Origin: Colwellia sp.
GTDB lineage: Bacteria; Pseudomonadota; Gammaproteobacteria; Enterobacterales; Alteromonadaceae
Direction of reading: 5' to 3'
Assembly (NCBI GenBank): GCA_029938115.1
Contig: JAPYOP010000017.1
Span: 10,971 to 74,970, forward strand
DNA length: 64,000 bases
The notes under the pieces were generated by a model. It made no database searches. It was not told the origin of the DNA and saw nothing but the letters and a program-made list of their open reading frames with translations. The translations under genes were made by a program, and so were the position numbers. Within the stretch, counting starts at the first letter, position 1. Each line of letters begins with the position of its first letter. This document shows, piece by piece, positions 43,324 through 52,833 of the stretch.

Positions 43324-43347
43324 AACAATAGATTGTTAACAATAGCC
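43324..43347. promoter_or_regulatory. GntR-type operator in front of its regulator gene
   Basis: AATAGATTGTTAACAATAGCC, a palindrome with the intact core, 60 bases before the GntR start and within the gap after the ALDH gene. Confidence 0.78.
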
Positions 43348-43357
43348 AGTTGTTATT

Positions 43358-44812
43358 TTATTTTATATTCTTCATATAAACAGTTTTCTTATCTAGGTAT
43401 TGTTCTAAGCCATACTTTCCATCTTCACCGCCACAACCACTCATTTTTAAGCCATAATGGAAACCTTGATGTTGTTCGCCAATGCCACGGTTTACGTAAA
43501 CTTCGCCGACTTCCATTTCATCAATGCATTGTTCAATCCATTGTATGTTTTTGGTATATAGGTAAGCCGATAAGCCGAACTCACTATCGTTAGTATTTGC
43601 AATCGCTTCTTCAATACTCGATATTCTGATAACAGGCAGTACAGGGCCAAAACTTTCTTCTTGAACAATTGTCATGCTTTGAGTGACGTTTTCTAAAACC
43701 GTAGGCTCATACCAAGCGCCATTTTCAAAGCCTTTTACGATGGCTGGCTTACCACCATATGACAAAGTGGCACCTTCAGCTATGGCCGTTTTTACTTGAG
43801 AATCAATAAAGTCGACTTCGCGCTTATTTACTTTGGGTCCCATTTCACTTTCTGGATCAAGTGGGTTACCTACTTTTAATGCACTGACTTTCTTAAGGAA
43901 AATAGCCATGAATTGATCATAAATTTTCTCATGGACATATAAACGTTCGGCACAGGTACAAACTTGGCCACAATTGGCAAATCGTGCCCAAAAAGCATCT
44001 TCCGCCGCAGATTCTAAATCAGCATCGTCCATCACAATAAAGGGGGCTTTTCCACCTAATTCCAACATCACATGAGTAAGGTGCTCAGCACTGCTATGAT
44101 AAATTGATTGTCCTGCACGGGTACTACCCGTCATGGTGATCATTTTAGTTATCGGACTTTCGCATAGATATTTTCCAAGTTTAGAGCCGGTGCCATTAAC
44201 AATATTTAACACACCTGGTGGTAGGCCAGCCTCATTTGCAATTCGACCTAGTTCCATCGTTGTTAACGGTGTTTCCGCTGTAGGTTTTATTACTATGGTA
44301 TTTCCGGTGATTAAGGCAGGTCCTATTTTTCTCCCCGCTAACGCGAGTGGAAAGTTCCAAGCAGTAATACCAACAACCACACCTTTAGGGTATTTATGAA
44401 TATATATTTTTTCATCTTGATTATCTGAAGGTAAAATATCACCTTCCATAGTTAATGCATGATCACAGGCATATTCAATAAACGTTGCAGTGGCATCCAC
44501 TTCAATACGGGCAAGAGATAATAATTTTCCTTGTTCTTTTACCAATAATTCAGCTAACCCTTCAGTTTCATTGCGTATACCGGCAGCAAATGTTCTTAGA
44601 ATTTTTGCTCTTTGGCGTGCGGGTATTTTACGCCAGCTTCGCTGCGCTATTTGTGCGGTTTCAAGTGCATATTGCGCATCTTCATTACATCCTGATGGAA
44701 TACAGCCCAGTAATTCACTTGTGCTAGGTGTAAATACTTGAATTTCGCCATCTGCTTTAGAGGGTATATATTCACCATTAATGAAGTTAAGTTTATTTTT
44801 TATATCTATCAT
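43358..44812 (-). CDS. Aldehyde dehydrogenase, candidate 3,6-anhydro-L-galactose dehydrogenase
   Basis: 484-residue NAD(P)-dependent [28 protein letters not shown] (Asn), [11 protein letters not shown] (coenzyme Lys), [28 protein letters not shown] (Glu) and [15 protein letters not shown] (catalytic Cys). It resembles lactaldehyde/succinate-semialdehyde dehydrogenases, the group to which known L-AHG dehydrogenases belong. With a cycloisomerase, Zn-dehydrogenase and KduD-like SDR in the same operon, oxidation of L-AHG to 3,6-anhydro-L-galactonate is the natural assignment. Spacing to the SDR is two bases. Confidence 0.83.
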   Translation of the reverse strand: MIDIKNKLNFINGEYIPSKADGEIQVFTPSTSELLGCIPSGCNEDAQYALETAQIAQRSWRKIPARQRAKILRTFAAGIRNETEGLAELLVKEQGKLLSLARIEVDATATFIEYACDHALTMEGDILPSDNQDEKIYIHKYPKGVVVGITAWNFPLALAGRKIGPALITGNTIVIKPTAETPLTTMELGRIANEAGLPPGVLNIVNGTGSKLGKYLCESPITKMITMTGSTRAGQSIYHSSAEHLTHVMLELGGKAPFIVMDDADLESAAEDAFWARFANCGQVCTCAERLYVHEKIYDQFMAIFLKKVSALKVGNPLDPESEMGPKVNKREVDFIDSQVKTAIAEGATLSYGGKPAIVKGFENGAWYEPTVLENVTQSMTIVQEESFGPVLPVIRISSIEEAIANTNDSEFGLSAYLYTKNIQWIEQCIDEMEVGEVYVNRGIGEQHQGFHYGLKMSGCGGEDGKYGLEQYLDKKTVYMKNIK

Positions 44813-44814
44813 TG

Positions 44815-45582
44815 TTATCTCCCCATCCAGCCGCCGTCTACTAAGACGGTGCTACCATTCATGTAATTAGAAGCTTGAGATGCAAGAAATACAATTGGAC
44901 CTGCAAAATCTTCTGGTTGTCCCCATCGACCTTGTGGGATTCGAGCAAGTATTGATTCACTGCGCTGTGTATCTTTACGTAGTGCTTCAGTATTGTCGGT
45001 GGCAATATAACCAGGTGCTATAGCATTGACATTAATACCTTGGCTTGCCCACTCATTTGATAAGGCCATAACGAGTTGGCCTATCGCGCCTTTACTTGCT
45101 GCGTAGCCCGGAACGGTAATACCACCTTGGTAAGTAAGTAAGGATGCAGTAAAAATAATTTTACCTGATTTTTGAGTAAGCATTCGTTTGCCAACTTCTC
45201 GTGTTAAAATAAATTGCGAATTTAAATTAACATTCATGACATGATCCCAATATTCATCGCTGTGATCTACAGCAGGGTCGCGTTTTATTGTACCTGCGTT
45301 ATTGACCAGTATATCAATAGTTTGATGATTCGCATTCAAATCAGCAATAAAACTATATAAATTTTCTCTATCTGAAAAGTCACATTGGTATGCCGTGAAT
45401 TTTTTCCCTAACGAGATAATTTTCTTTTCAATAGTTGAATCCTGTTTTTCAAGCGATGCAGATACGCCAATAATATCGGCTCCAGCTTCGGCAAGCGCAA
45501 CCGCCATACCAAAACCAATGCCTCGTTTACAACCCGTGACCAGTGCTGTTTTACCAGTAAGGTTAAATTGTTCTAAAATCAT
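44815..45582 (-). CDS. KduD-like short-chain dehydrogenase (2,5-diketo-3-deoxy-galactonate reductase candidate)
   Basis: 255-residue [19 protein letters not shown] (cofactor TGxxxGIG), [14 protein letters not shown], catalytic Ser in [18 protein letters not shown] (Tyr/Lys), and the C-terminal [14 protein letters not shown]. The [11 protein letters not shown] and [16 protein letters not shown] segments are typical of KduD. KduD reduces 2,5-diketo-3-deoxy-gluconate to KDG, which in the known L-AHG route follows the Zn-dehydrogenase step. It lies four bases from that dehydrogenase gene. Confidence 0.83.
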   Translation of the reverse strand: MILEQFNLTGKTALVTGCKRGIGFGMAVALAEAGADIIGVSASLEKQDSTIEKKIISLGKKFTAYQCDFSDRENLYSFIADLNANHQTIDILVNNAGTIKRDPAVDHSDEYWDHVMNVNLNSQFILTREVGKRMLTQKSGKIIFTASLLTYQGGITVPGYAASKGAIGQLVMALSNEWASQGINVNAIAPGYIATDNTEALRKDTQRSESILARIPQGRWGQPEDFAGPIVFLASQASNYMNGSTVLVDGGWMGR

Positions 45583-45586
45583 AGTG

Positions 45587-46612
45587 TTAAACCTCTGCTT
45601 GACATGAAACTAAGGCTTTCATGCCTTGTGGGTTACCATCCATTGATGAGAAGGCATTATTGATATTTGTTAAAGTCGAAACAGAGCTTATATAAGGGTC
45701 TATATTTATAGCTTTTGTCGCGATAAGTTTGATTGCATTATCAAAATCTTCAGCTTCATATACGCGTGCCCCAAGTAGCTCTAATTCTTTCCAGAAGAGC
45801 TGGAACAGATCTATGGTCGGTTTTTCACTGTGGATAGCTACCATACAAATTCTAGCTCGGACGGCTGTAATTTCTGTCATGGCTTCAATGGCTTGTTTTA
45901 CTCCGGATACTTCAAAGACGACATCTGCTCCGCGACCACTAGTCCATTCTTTAACAACCTTAGTAAGGTCTTCATTTAATGGGTTGATGGTACTAATTTC
46001 ATTGTTTCTGGCAAAAGCAATGCGAGATTCGTTAACTTCTGAAATTAACACCTCAGCCCCTGCTGCTTTAGCAACTTGAGCAACAAGTTGGCCAATAGGT
46101 CCTCCGCCAATAACAACTACTTTTTCGCCCTTGGCTACTCGGGCTCGGGCAACATCATGGCAGGCTACTGCTAAAGGCTCAATTAGTGCCGCTTGTTTAA
46201 GTGAAACGGCAGCCGGTAAACGATGTAATGTTCTCGCTTTAACTGTCCATGAACTTTGAAATGCTCCCGGACTGTCAATGCCCATAAATTTTAAATTATG
46301 ACATATATGCGAATGTCCGGCCATACAAGCAGGGCATGTGCCACAGAAATCTAGTGGTCTTACTACAACCTCCTCACCAAGTTTGAATCCTTTTACATCT
46401 GTGCCCATCTCAACAATGGTACCTGACATTTCATGGCCAATAATCTGTGGCGGAGCAACACGTTGATCCATAACACCATGATAGATGTGCATATCGGTAC
46501 CACAGATACCTACATAGCCTACATCAAGGCGAACTTCATCAGAATTTGGCGTGATGGGTTGACTCGGTACTATGTTAAATTGTTTGTTGCCTATGTATTG
46601 TGCAGCTTGCAT
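45587..46612 (-). CDS. Zn-dependent medium-chain dehydrogenase (2-keto-3-deoxy-L-galactonate 5-dehydrogenase candidate)
   Basis: 341 residues. GYVGICGTDMHIYHG and PQIIGHEMSGTIVE hold the catalytic zinc ligands, FCGTCPACMAGHSHIC is the structural zinc site, and VIGGGPIGQLVAQVAKAAGAEV is the NAD fold. In the established L-AHG pathway 2-keto-3-deoxy-L-galactonate is oxidised at C5 before re-reduction to KDG; this enzyme fits that step. It differs from the LgoD-like enzyme at 19768, so the two are not recent duplicates. It follows the cycloisomerase gene by 23 bases. Confidence 0.82.
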   Translation of the reverse strand: MQAAQYIGNKQFNIVPSQPITPNSDEVRLDVGYVGICGTDMHIYHGVMDQRVAPPQIIGHEMSGTIVEMGTDVKGFKLGEEVVVRPLDFCGTCPACMAGHSHICHNLKFMGIDSPGAFQSSWTVKARTLHRLPAAVSLKQAALIEPLAVACHDVARARVAKGEKVVVIGGGPIGQLVAQVAKAAGAEVLISEVNESRIAFARNNEISTINPLNEDLTKVVKEWTSGRGADVVFEVSGVKQAIEAMTEITAVRARICMVAIHSEKPTIDLFQLFWKELELLGARVYEAEDFDNAIKLIATKAINIDPYISSVSTLTNINNAFSSMDGNPQGMKALVSCQAEV

Positions 46613-46635
46613 TTTTTAATCCTTGGAAAATATAG

Positions 46636-47745
46636 TTAAAGGTTTATTTTGTGATCACGTAATAGTTCGTCATCAAATACCACTCCATGACCGGGGATAT
46701 CTGGCGCTAAGGCAAAGCCGTTTTCTATTATTAATGGATGTTTTGTGTATTCATCAATGGGAAATGAATGTACTTCTAAGTAACCAGCATGCGGCTGAGA
46801 AGCCATTAAAGAAACATGTAACTCATGCATACCATGACTACATATGGTTAAATTATTTGCTTGAGCAAGTGCGGCAACCTTTAACCACGCTGTAATACCG
46901 CCAATATTGGAGGCATCAGGTTGTAGGAAACTCAGTTGTGCTTGATCTATCGCATCTTTAAACTCATAAATGGTGTGCAAGTTCTCACCCATAGCAAGAG
47001 GAATATTTATTTTGTCTGCTATTTTTGCAAAACCTTGATAGTCATCGGGCAGGGTCGGCTCTTCAAACCAAGTAATGTCGTATTGTTCAAATGCTTGACC
47101 CGCTTTAATCGCTTGGTCTGTCGTCATTGAATAATTGGCATCAATCATGAGATCAACATCTTCACCGATTAAATTTCTGACAGCGGAAATACGTTCTACA
47201 TCGGTTCGATAGTCACTATGACCAACCTTAATTTTGACCGCATTGAAGCCTCGATCTAAATAACTTTGCACATTGCTTAACAGCTTCTTTTTTGAAAAGT
47301 TTAAGTCTATTCCACCTGCGTATGCTTTAGTTTTATTATCATTGCCACCAGCAACACACCATAATGGTAGGTCAAGGCGTTTACAGCGCAAATCCCAGAG
47401 TGCGATATCTACTGCTGATATTGCAAATGAGACAATGCCACCACGGGCAACATAATGTAGGTGCCATGTCATTTGTTCATTTAAATATTCAATTCGATTT
47501 GAATTTTGTCCTTGTAATAAGGGCTTTAACTCTTGTTCTAATATTGAATATATTGCTTGTCCACCTCTACCCCCAGTGTAGGTATAACCAACACCTTGAG
47601 TGCCATCTCGACAGGTTATCTTGCAAAGTATTAACTCAAAGTGAGTATGGTCACCATGCTTTGCATCAGATAATACTTCCGATAAAGGGACTTGATAATA
47701 TTCAATTGAAATATTTTCTATTTCACTATTGGTAGATAAACTCAT
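46636..47745 (-). CDS. Enolase-superfamily 3,6-anhydro-L-galactonate cycloisomerase candidate
   Basis: 369 residues of the mandelate racemase/muconate lactonising group. The N-terminal capping domain has GYTYTGGRGGQAIYSIL. The barrel has the KxK motif in NAVKIKVGHSD, metal ligands in LMIDANYSM, TWFEEPTLPDD and LAMGENLHT, and a His in CSHGMHELHVSL. In the L-AHG pathway a member of this family opens the anhydro ring to 2-keto-3-deoxy-L-galactonate. It is the first gene of the operon, with a near-perfect operator just 17 bases upstream. Confidence 0.85.
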   Translation of the reverse strand: MSLSTNSEIENISIEYYQVPLSEVLSDAKHGDHTHFELILCKITCRDGTQGVGYTYTGGRGGQAIYSILEQELKPLLQGQNSNRIEYLNEQMTWHLHYVARGGIVSFAISAVDIALWDLRCKRLDLPLWCVAGGNDNKTKAYAGGIDLNFSKKKLLSNVQSYLDRGFNAVKIKVGHSDYRTDVERISAVRNLIGEDVDLMIDANYSMTTDQAIKAGQAFEQYDITWFEEPTLPDDYQGFAKIADKINIPLAMGENLHTIYEFKDAIDQAQLSFLQPDASNIGGITAWLKVAALAQANNLTICSHGMHELHVSLMASQPHAGYLEVHSFPIDEYTKHPLIIENGFALAPDIPGHGVVFDDELLRDHKINL

Positions 47746-47761
47746 ATTAAAAAACTCATAA

Positions 47762-47783
47762 AGTAAATTGTTAACAATCTACT
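47762..47783. promoter_or_regulatory. Best GntR-type operator palindrome
   Basis: A 22-base near-perfect palindrome (arms AGTAAATTGTT and AACAATCTACT, one mismatch pair) placed 17 bases before the cycloisomerase start, a typical repressor position. Confidence 0.85.
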
Positions 47784-47941
47784 TTATGAGTTTACGCAGT
47801 TAAATTCACACGTCAATAGCTACCATAAAATATATTTCTAAATAGCTTGTGAAATTATCAATATGATATATTGGTTAAAGATTCAATTTTAATAATGAAT
47901 TTTTTTGTTTACCATTTTAATTTATGTCTGTATATTAACTA

Positions 47942-47956
47942 TAAAGTACACATTAA
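47942..47956 (+). promoter_or_regulatory. Candidate operator TAAAGTACACATTAA (copy 3)
   Basis: Exact 15-base match to the element upstream of the sulfatase at 6077. It ends 78 bases before the GH29 start. Confidence 0.45.
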
Positions 47957-48034
47957 CGATTGTACATTTAGTATTAGATATTTGCTAATAGTAAGTTCAA
48001 AAACTATTAATAGCTAAAACCAAAAGGTTGTAAC

Positions 48035-49564
48035 ATGAAGAATTTAATTATTGCCACTTCTTTAATTTTTGCACTTAACGTAAGTGCTAATGTTAAAAAT
48101 AAGGAAGCTAATCAAACAGGAAAGTATCAAGATGATGTTCAAGCAGTACAAGATTGGGCAAAAATTGATAGCCGGCCAATTCCTACCTGGTGGCAAGATG
48201 CTAAATTTGGAATCTTTATCCATTGGGGCGTTTATTCAGTGCCTTCATATGCGGTAAAAGGTACATATTCAGAATGGTATTGGCATAACAAAGACGGCTT
48301 TCCTGTTAAGAAAAAGAAACAACTTCGCCATGATAAAACGAATGAATTTCATGATAAAAACTATGGCAAGGAAAAGCAATACTCAGAATTTGCTGAAGAT
48401 TTTACCGCGGAAATGTTTGATGCTGATCACTGGGCTAATGTTTTCCAAGATGCCGGCGCCAAGTACGTGGTTTTAACCAGCAAACATCACGATGGGTACA
48501 CTTTATGGCCAAACAAGCATGCTTCAGATAGTTTTGGTATGCCGTGGAATAGCCAAGATATTGGACCAAAGCGAGACTTGGTGGGTGAACTCACTGATGC
48601 AGTAAATAAAACCAGCGTTAAAATGGGCTTGTATTACTCTCTTTGGGATTGGTTTAACCCTGTATGGAAGAAAAACAAAGCCGAGTATGTTGATAAAGTT
48701 ATGTTGCCACAAATGTATGAAGTGGTGAATAAATATAAGCCGGAAGTGTTCTTTACTGATGGTGATTGGATCATGGAGTATTCGAAGTGGCGTAGTTTAG
48801 AGTTTCTTGATTGGCTAACAGAAGAATCGCCAGTTAAAGACAGTGTAGTATTTAACGACCGTTGGGGAAAAGTTAGAAAAAATCATGGCGGTTATTACAC
48901 TACAGAATATGGGGCAGGGTTAGCGGATAATTCTCAACCGTGGGAAGAGAATAGAGGAATAGGTTTTTCGTTTGGTTTTAATCGTAACGAAACTTTAGCC
49001 GATTATAACTCTACCCAGAAACTGGTATTGATGTTGGTTGATATTGTCAGTCGCGGAGGTAATTTTCTTTTAGATATTGGTCCTACTGCCGATGGTAGAA
49101 TTCCTGTCATCATGGAAGACCGTTTAATAGAAATGGGCAAGTGGATGAAAGTAAATGGTGAAGCTATTTACGGTTCACGTATGTGGAAACACGACTCACA
49201 ATGGTCAGCAGGAATCAATCCTGGTTTTAATGATGAAGAGAGTTTTGGTGATCGTCGCCACGGTGGTTATGACGTATTGGCCGTAACTGTGAATCCACCA
49301 GAAGGCTATGCGTATAAGGAGTTATTATTTACTCAAAAAGGTAATGATATATTTGGCATGATGCCTGTATGGCCATCGAGCAATAAAATCACCATAAAAG
49401 ATATTAACATTAGTAAAAACACTACTATAACAATGCTTGGAGTGGATAAAACATTAGTTTTTACCAAAACACCGCTCGGCATTGAAGTCACCCTACCGAC
49501 ATTTTTACCTGGTAAATTACCCGCTGAATATGTATGGACCTTAAAAGTTACTAACGCCCAATAA
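48035..49564 (+). CDS. Exported GH29-family alpha-L-fucosidase/galactosidase, paralogue 2
   Basis: 509 residues with Sec signal MKNLIIATSLIFALNVSAN. Motifs: PTWWQDAKFGIFIHWGVYSVPSYA; AKYVVLTSKHHDGYTLWPNKHAS; MGLYYSLWDWFNP; nucleophile region KPEVFFTDGDWI; RGGNFLLDIGPTADGRIP. This copy is closest to canonical GH29-A fucosidases. A C-terminal beta domain starts near 405. Controlled from a region with the second candidate operator. Followed by a terminator and then a beta-helix gene, the same order as at 54210/55901. Confidence 0.88.
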   Translation: MKNLIIATSLIFALNVSANVKNKEANQTGKYQDDVQAVQDWAKIDSRPIPTWWQDAKFGIFIHWGVYSVPSYAVKGTYSEWYWHNKDGFPVKKKKQLRHDKTNEFHDKNYGKEKQYSEFAEDFTAEMFDADHWANVFQDAGAKYVVLTSKHHDGYTLWPNKHASDSFGMPWNSQDIGPKRDLVGELTDAVNKTSVKMGLYYSLWDWFNPVWKKNKAEYVDKVMLPQMYEVVNKYKPEVFFTDGDWIMEYSKWRSLEFLDWLTEESPVKDSVVFNDRWGKVRKNHGGYYTTEYGAGLADNSQPWEENRGIGFSFGFNRNETLADYNSTQKLVLMLVDIVSRGGNFLLDIGPTADGRIPVIMEDRLIEMGKWMKVNGEAIYGSRMWKHDSQWSAGINPGFNDEESFGDRRHGGYDVLAVTVNPPEGYAYKELLFTQKGNDIFGMMPVWPSSNKITIKDINISKNTTITMLGVDKTLVFTKTPLGIEVTLPTFLPGKLPAEYVWTLKVTNAQ

Positions 49565-49570
49565 AAAAAA

Positions 49571-49600
49571 CACCGCAATTAATTTTATTGCGGTGCTTTC
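49571..49600 (+). terminator. Terminator after GH29 paralogue 2
   Basis: CACCGCAAT / ATTGCGGTG stem with a seven-base loop and a T-rich tail (CTTTCTATTT). Confidence 0.85.
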
Positions 49601-49641
49601 TATTTAAATACAATAAAATTAGTTTGTAAGGCTGTCCTATA

Positions 49642-52600
49642 ATGTATTGCAACAAAAAAATAATCTCAATATTTACTGCTACTACATTGCTAAGTGCATG
49701 TGGTGGCAGTGATTCAAGCTTAGAAACACCATTACCCATCGAAGCCCCACTTTCATTTGCTATTAGCGGTGTGGTTGATCGACAAGTTAATGAAAATACG
49801 GCTTTTATAAGTAGTACTCCATCCACAAGTGGTGACACACCTATTGGTGCACTCACTTGGTCTCTTACCGGTGTAGATGTTCAATGGTTTAGCATAAATA
49901 GTAGCACTGGCGTTTTTTCTCTTGCGGCTCAAAATTATGAGTTAGCTAAAGATGAAGATACAAATAATGTTTATCAAGTAACTATTGAAACGACAGACAG
50001 TGAGAATAACAAAGCAAGTAAAGCTATTTCAGTAACGGTGCTTGATGTTGATGATGGTGAAGTGATGCCTACGCCAGATCCTACTCCTGAACCAACACCG
50101 GACCCAGTACCAGCACCAGAAGTTTGTGTTGTCTCACCTGAAGCTATCAATAGCAATGCTCTTTATGTTTCACCAACGGGTCTTGATGCTGATATTGTCA
50201 GTGGTTCAGAGGCATCGCCATATCAATCACTCTCTTATGCTTTATCAACCATTGCAACTGCAGGAGTGATTAACGAAGCAGGTTTAACCATTTATTTACG
50301 AGAAGGCGAATATCACGACTCAATCGATAGTTTAAGCTTAAATGGTAGTGAAAATAATCACTTATCGATAGAAGCTTTTCCTTGTGAAACGGTCACTTTA
50401 TCGGGCGCTGCTTCTATAGAAAGTTTTAAGCTTGGTGATTGGCAAAAATTTCATGGTGAAATTTATAAAATTGAAATTGACCGCCCGGTTTGGAAGTTGT
50501 ATGTTGATAATAAGATGCAAATGGTTTCACGTTGGCCTAATGCTAACTTTGACATGCCTTCGATAACAAACACTGCGTCAGTTTATTCTGCAGCTGTATG
50601 GGCTGAAGGCGAACAAGATAGTGGCTCTAAAGGAACGAGCAGTGATGATTGGGGCAACAAAAAGGATGGTATTATGACTAATGATATCAGCGGTTCAGAC
50701 CACCTTGTTACTTATCACAACTTATCTTCAGCAACCGACTATAAAGGTGATCTCCTTGATGTAACTGGAGCCATTATTGTCGCTAATACCGCAAGCTTTT
50801 ATACCTTTACTCGTCAAGTGAAATCTTATAACGACATGGATGATAATTTTAAGGCCTATAATGCGTTTACAGGTGCTTTGCATAATTACCCTAATAAAGA
50901 TATCGCACACCTTCCGGGTAGCAATGTTTTTACTTATGAGCCAAGTTTTAAAGCTTACAAGGCTAAAAAACTCAGTTATTTTCTTGAAGGCAAAGTTGAA
51001 TTAATCGATCAAGCTGGTGAGTGGCACTATCAAGTTGAATCTGGTAAACATTATGTCTATTTATGGCATCCTCAAGGTGGGAAGCCAGCGTCAGATGTTA
51101 ATGTGCGTGATATTGGCTACGCCTTTGATATTGCCAACAGTAACCATGTCACTATAAAAGGTATTAATTTCTTTGCTAGTACACTTCGTTGTAACCCATG
51201 TAATAACATTACCATTGCAGATAATATTTTTACTTATAGTGCCAGTGATAGACGAGTACTCAAAGAGTTTGGCACTACAGATACTGGTTATGGTAGAAAT
51301 CAATATATTGAGCTTTACTCGGCCTTAGATAAACGTATCAATAGCGGTATTGTTTTTAGAAATAACAAGGTTACCGATAGCGGCGTGCAATCGTTAATCG
51401 TTTCTGGTGGTCAATCGGTTGTTACTAATAATCTATTTAAGCGATTAGATTGGACAAGTGCTGATACAGTAACTCCTCATGCAACCGTTATGATCCGTGA
51501 TATGGCTGCGCAAAAAGTAGAGTTTAGCTATAACACCATGGATATTATTGGTAACTCAACTATGTTTGTACCAGAAGGTGGCAGCTTACATGCAACTTTT
51601 AATGATATGGGGACCGGTGGTTTTGCACAAAATGATGGCGCAAGTTTTCAACTACGAAAAGCGCAACAAGCGGCAGTAAATATGGCCTATAATTGGGCTC
51701 ATGACTCAGAAAAATATGGTATTCGCTTCGATGCGCCTTTTAATACTACAAATGAAACATCAGGTGGCCAATGGGGCATGATCCATCATAATGTCGTGTG
51801 GAATGCTAAAGGTATTATGGTCAAAGGTGACGACCATCGTGTCTATCATAATACGATGTGGAATAATAAAGATGTTGATTTACGTATGCTCATTGATAGC
51901 AACATTTTCTATCGCCATGAACGATCTATTGCAGCCAATAACGCAAGTGACTCTATGTCTTCAAAGCGAGATAGAATGACCGATGTTACAGGCTTGTATT
52001 TAGGTGAGAATATGAACGATGCACGTATGAACTTTAATGGTGCGATATTAGACGACTTTCCACTTGAACAAGTATTTGCCGATGAAGAGGCTGAATCTGA
52101 AAGGTTAGAGCCACAACTTATGGATATTCATAACCGTGACTTTAGGCCTAAACGAGGTGGCGAATTGCATGATACCGGGGCGATAATCAATAGCCCTAAC
52201 AGTTATGATAATTATCTAGGCTCTGCTCCTATGCCACAATATATTGAGTCAGTTTCGCAAGGTTTAGCATTAGACTTAGGTGCTTATGAGCTAGATTCTG
52301 CTTATTATTGGATACCCGGTTTCAAAGAAGCACAGGCGAGTTTTCCTATTCCACGTGATGAAATCACTGATAATGAAGCGTTATCGGTTACCCCAACTGT
52401 TTCGTTAATGTGGCGAGAAGCGTATCAAGCAACAGAACATTATTTGTATCTTAGTTCGTCAAAAACTGACATAGAGCAAGTAGAAATTGCTGATTTAGAC
52501 CATTCAACATATAAGGGAACCTATAGAGCGAGTGAGGCTAATATTTTTCAAGACAGTGACGGTTTGAGCGTTGGAACTTACTATTGGCGAGTTGATGCTT

Positions 52601-52653
52601 TAGTTAAAGGGCTGGTTGTTAAAGGCAGTCTTTGGCAGTTTACCGTTAATTAA
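49642..52653 (+). CDS. Beta-helix lipoprotein with cadherin-like N-terminal domain, probable glycan-active enzyme, paralogue A
   Basis: 1003 residues. Lipobox LLSACGG, then a cadherin-like domain (residues about 30-135, ending SKAISVTVLDVDDGE) and a Pro/Asp/Glu-rich linker (PTPDPTPEPTPDPVPAP). From residue 170 follows LYVSPTGLDADIVSGSEASPYQSL, the start of a right-handed beta-helix. KLYVDNKMQMVSRWPNANF appears near 290, and NWAHDSEKYGIRFDAPF and MVKGDDHRVYHN at 690-740. The last 110 residues (YWIPGFKEAQ ... YYWRVDALVKG) form an Fn3-like domain. The RFDA, KGDDH and YWIPGF segments recur in the protein at 55901. I do not recognise a CAZy family. A surface-anchored lyase or hydrolase for the polymer is the likeliest role. 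Confidence 0.72.
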   Translation: MYCNKKIISIFTATTLLSACGGSDSSLETPLPIEAPLSFAISGVVDRQVNENTAFISSTPSTSGDTPIGALTWSLTGVDVQWFSINSSTGVFSLAAQNYELAKDEDTNNVYQVTIETTDSENNKASKAISVTVLDVDDGEVMPTPDPTPEPTPDPVPAPEVCVVSPEAINSNALYVSPTGLDADIVSGSEASPYQSLSYALSTIATAGVINEAGLTIYLREGEYHDSIDSLSLNGSENNHLSIEAFPCETVTLSGAASIESFKLGDWQKFHGEIYKIEIDRPVWKLYVDNKMQMVSRWPNANFDMPSITNTASVYSAAVWAEGEQDSGSKGTSSDDWGNKKDGIMTNDISGSDHLVTYHNLSSATDYKGDLLDVTGAIIVANTASFYTFTRQVKSYNDMDDNFKAYNAFTGALHNYPNKDIAHLPGSNVFTYEPSFKAYKAKKLSYFLEGKVELIDQAGEWHYQVESGKHYVYLWHPQGGKPASDVNVRDIGYAFDIANSNHVTIKGINFFASTLRCNPCNNITIADNIFTYSASDRRVLKEFGTTDTGYGRNQYIELYSALDKRINSGIVFRNNKVTDSGVQSLIVSGGQSVVTNNLFKRLDWTSADTVTPHATVMIRDMAAQKVEFSYNTMDIIGNSTMFVPEGGSLHATFNDMGTGGFAQNDGASFQLRKAQQAAVNMAYNWAHDSEKYGIRFDAPFNTTNETSGGQWGMIHHNVVWNAKGIMVKGDDHRVYHNTMWNNKDVDLRMLIDSNIFYRHERSIAANNASDSMSSKRDRMTDVTGLYLGENMNDARMNFNGAILDDFPLEQVFADEEAESERLEPQLMDIHNRDFRPKRGGELHDTGAIINSPNSYDNYLGSAPMPQYIESVSQGLALDLGAYELDSAYYWIPGFKEAQASFPIPRDEITDNEALSVTPTVSLMWREAYQATEHYLYLSSSKTDIEQVEIADLDHSTYKGTYRASEANIFQDSDGLSVGTYYWRVDALVKGLVVKGSLWQFTVN

Positions 52654-52673
52654 TCAGTAGGTTAAACTTAAAT

Positions 52674-52705
52674 AAGCCGCTACTTTTATTTGGCGGTTTT
52701 TTTAT
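52674..52705 (+). terminator. Terminator after beta-helix paralogue A
   Basis: AAGCCGC / GGCGGTTT-type stem followed by seven T residues; the stem is short. Confidence 0.75.
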
Positions 52706-52712
52706 GTAAAGC

Positions 52713-52738
52713 AATAATTGTTAACAATCGACAATTGT
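52713..52738. promoter_or_regulatory. GntR-type operator (ATTGTTAACAATCGAC)
   Basis: Intact core ATTGTTAACAAT with flank CGAC and a further ACAATTGT. It lies about 100 bases before the lipoprotein GH117 start and inside the track's over-long ORF start. Confidence 0.75.
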
Positions 52739-52833
52739 ATGTAAGATTTGTTATAGTGGTAACTAGGATTACGGATTGTTTCAATACTTGTGTTCAATCT
52801 AACTTTATCCATTATTATATGAGTGTATTAACT

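Larger units (their letters stand above)
47746..48034. promoter_or_regulatory. Divergent control region between the L-AHG operon and a GH29 gene
   Basis: 289 AT-rich bases. It holds the strongest TTGTTAACAAT palindrome near the L-AHG operon and an exact TAAAGTACACATTAA element near the GH29 gene, so two regulators may meet here. Confidence 0.65.

Noticed and set aside
43358-47745. Carrageenan or alginate catabolic operon
   Set aside because: The enolase-family cycloisomerase plus ALDH, KduD-like SDR and GH117 genes match L-AHG. No alginate lyase and no D-anhydrogalactose (GH127/129-type) enzymes are seen.
52690-52833. Upstream start of the lipoprotein GH117 ORF
   Set aside because: It overlaps a terminator and operator; the lipoprotein signal begins at ATG 52834.
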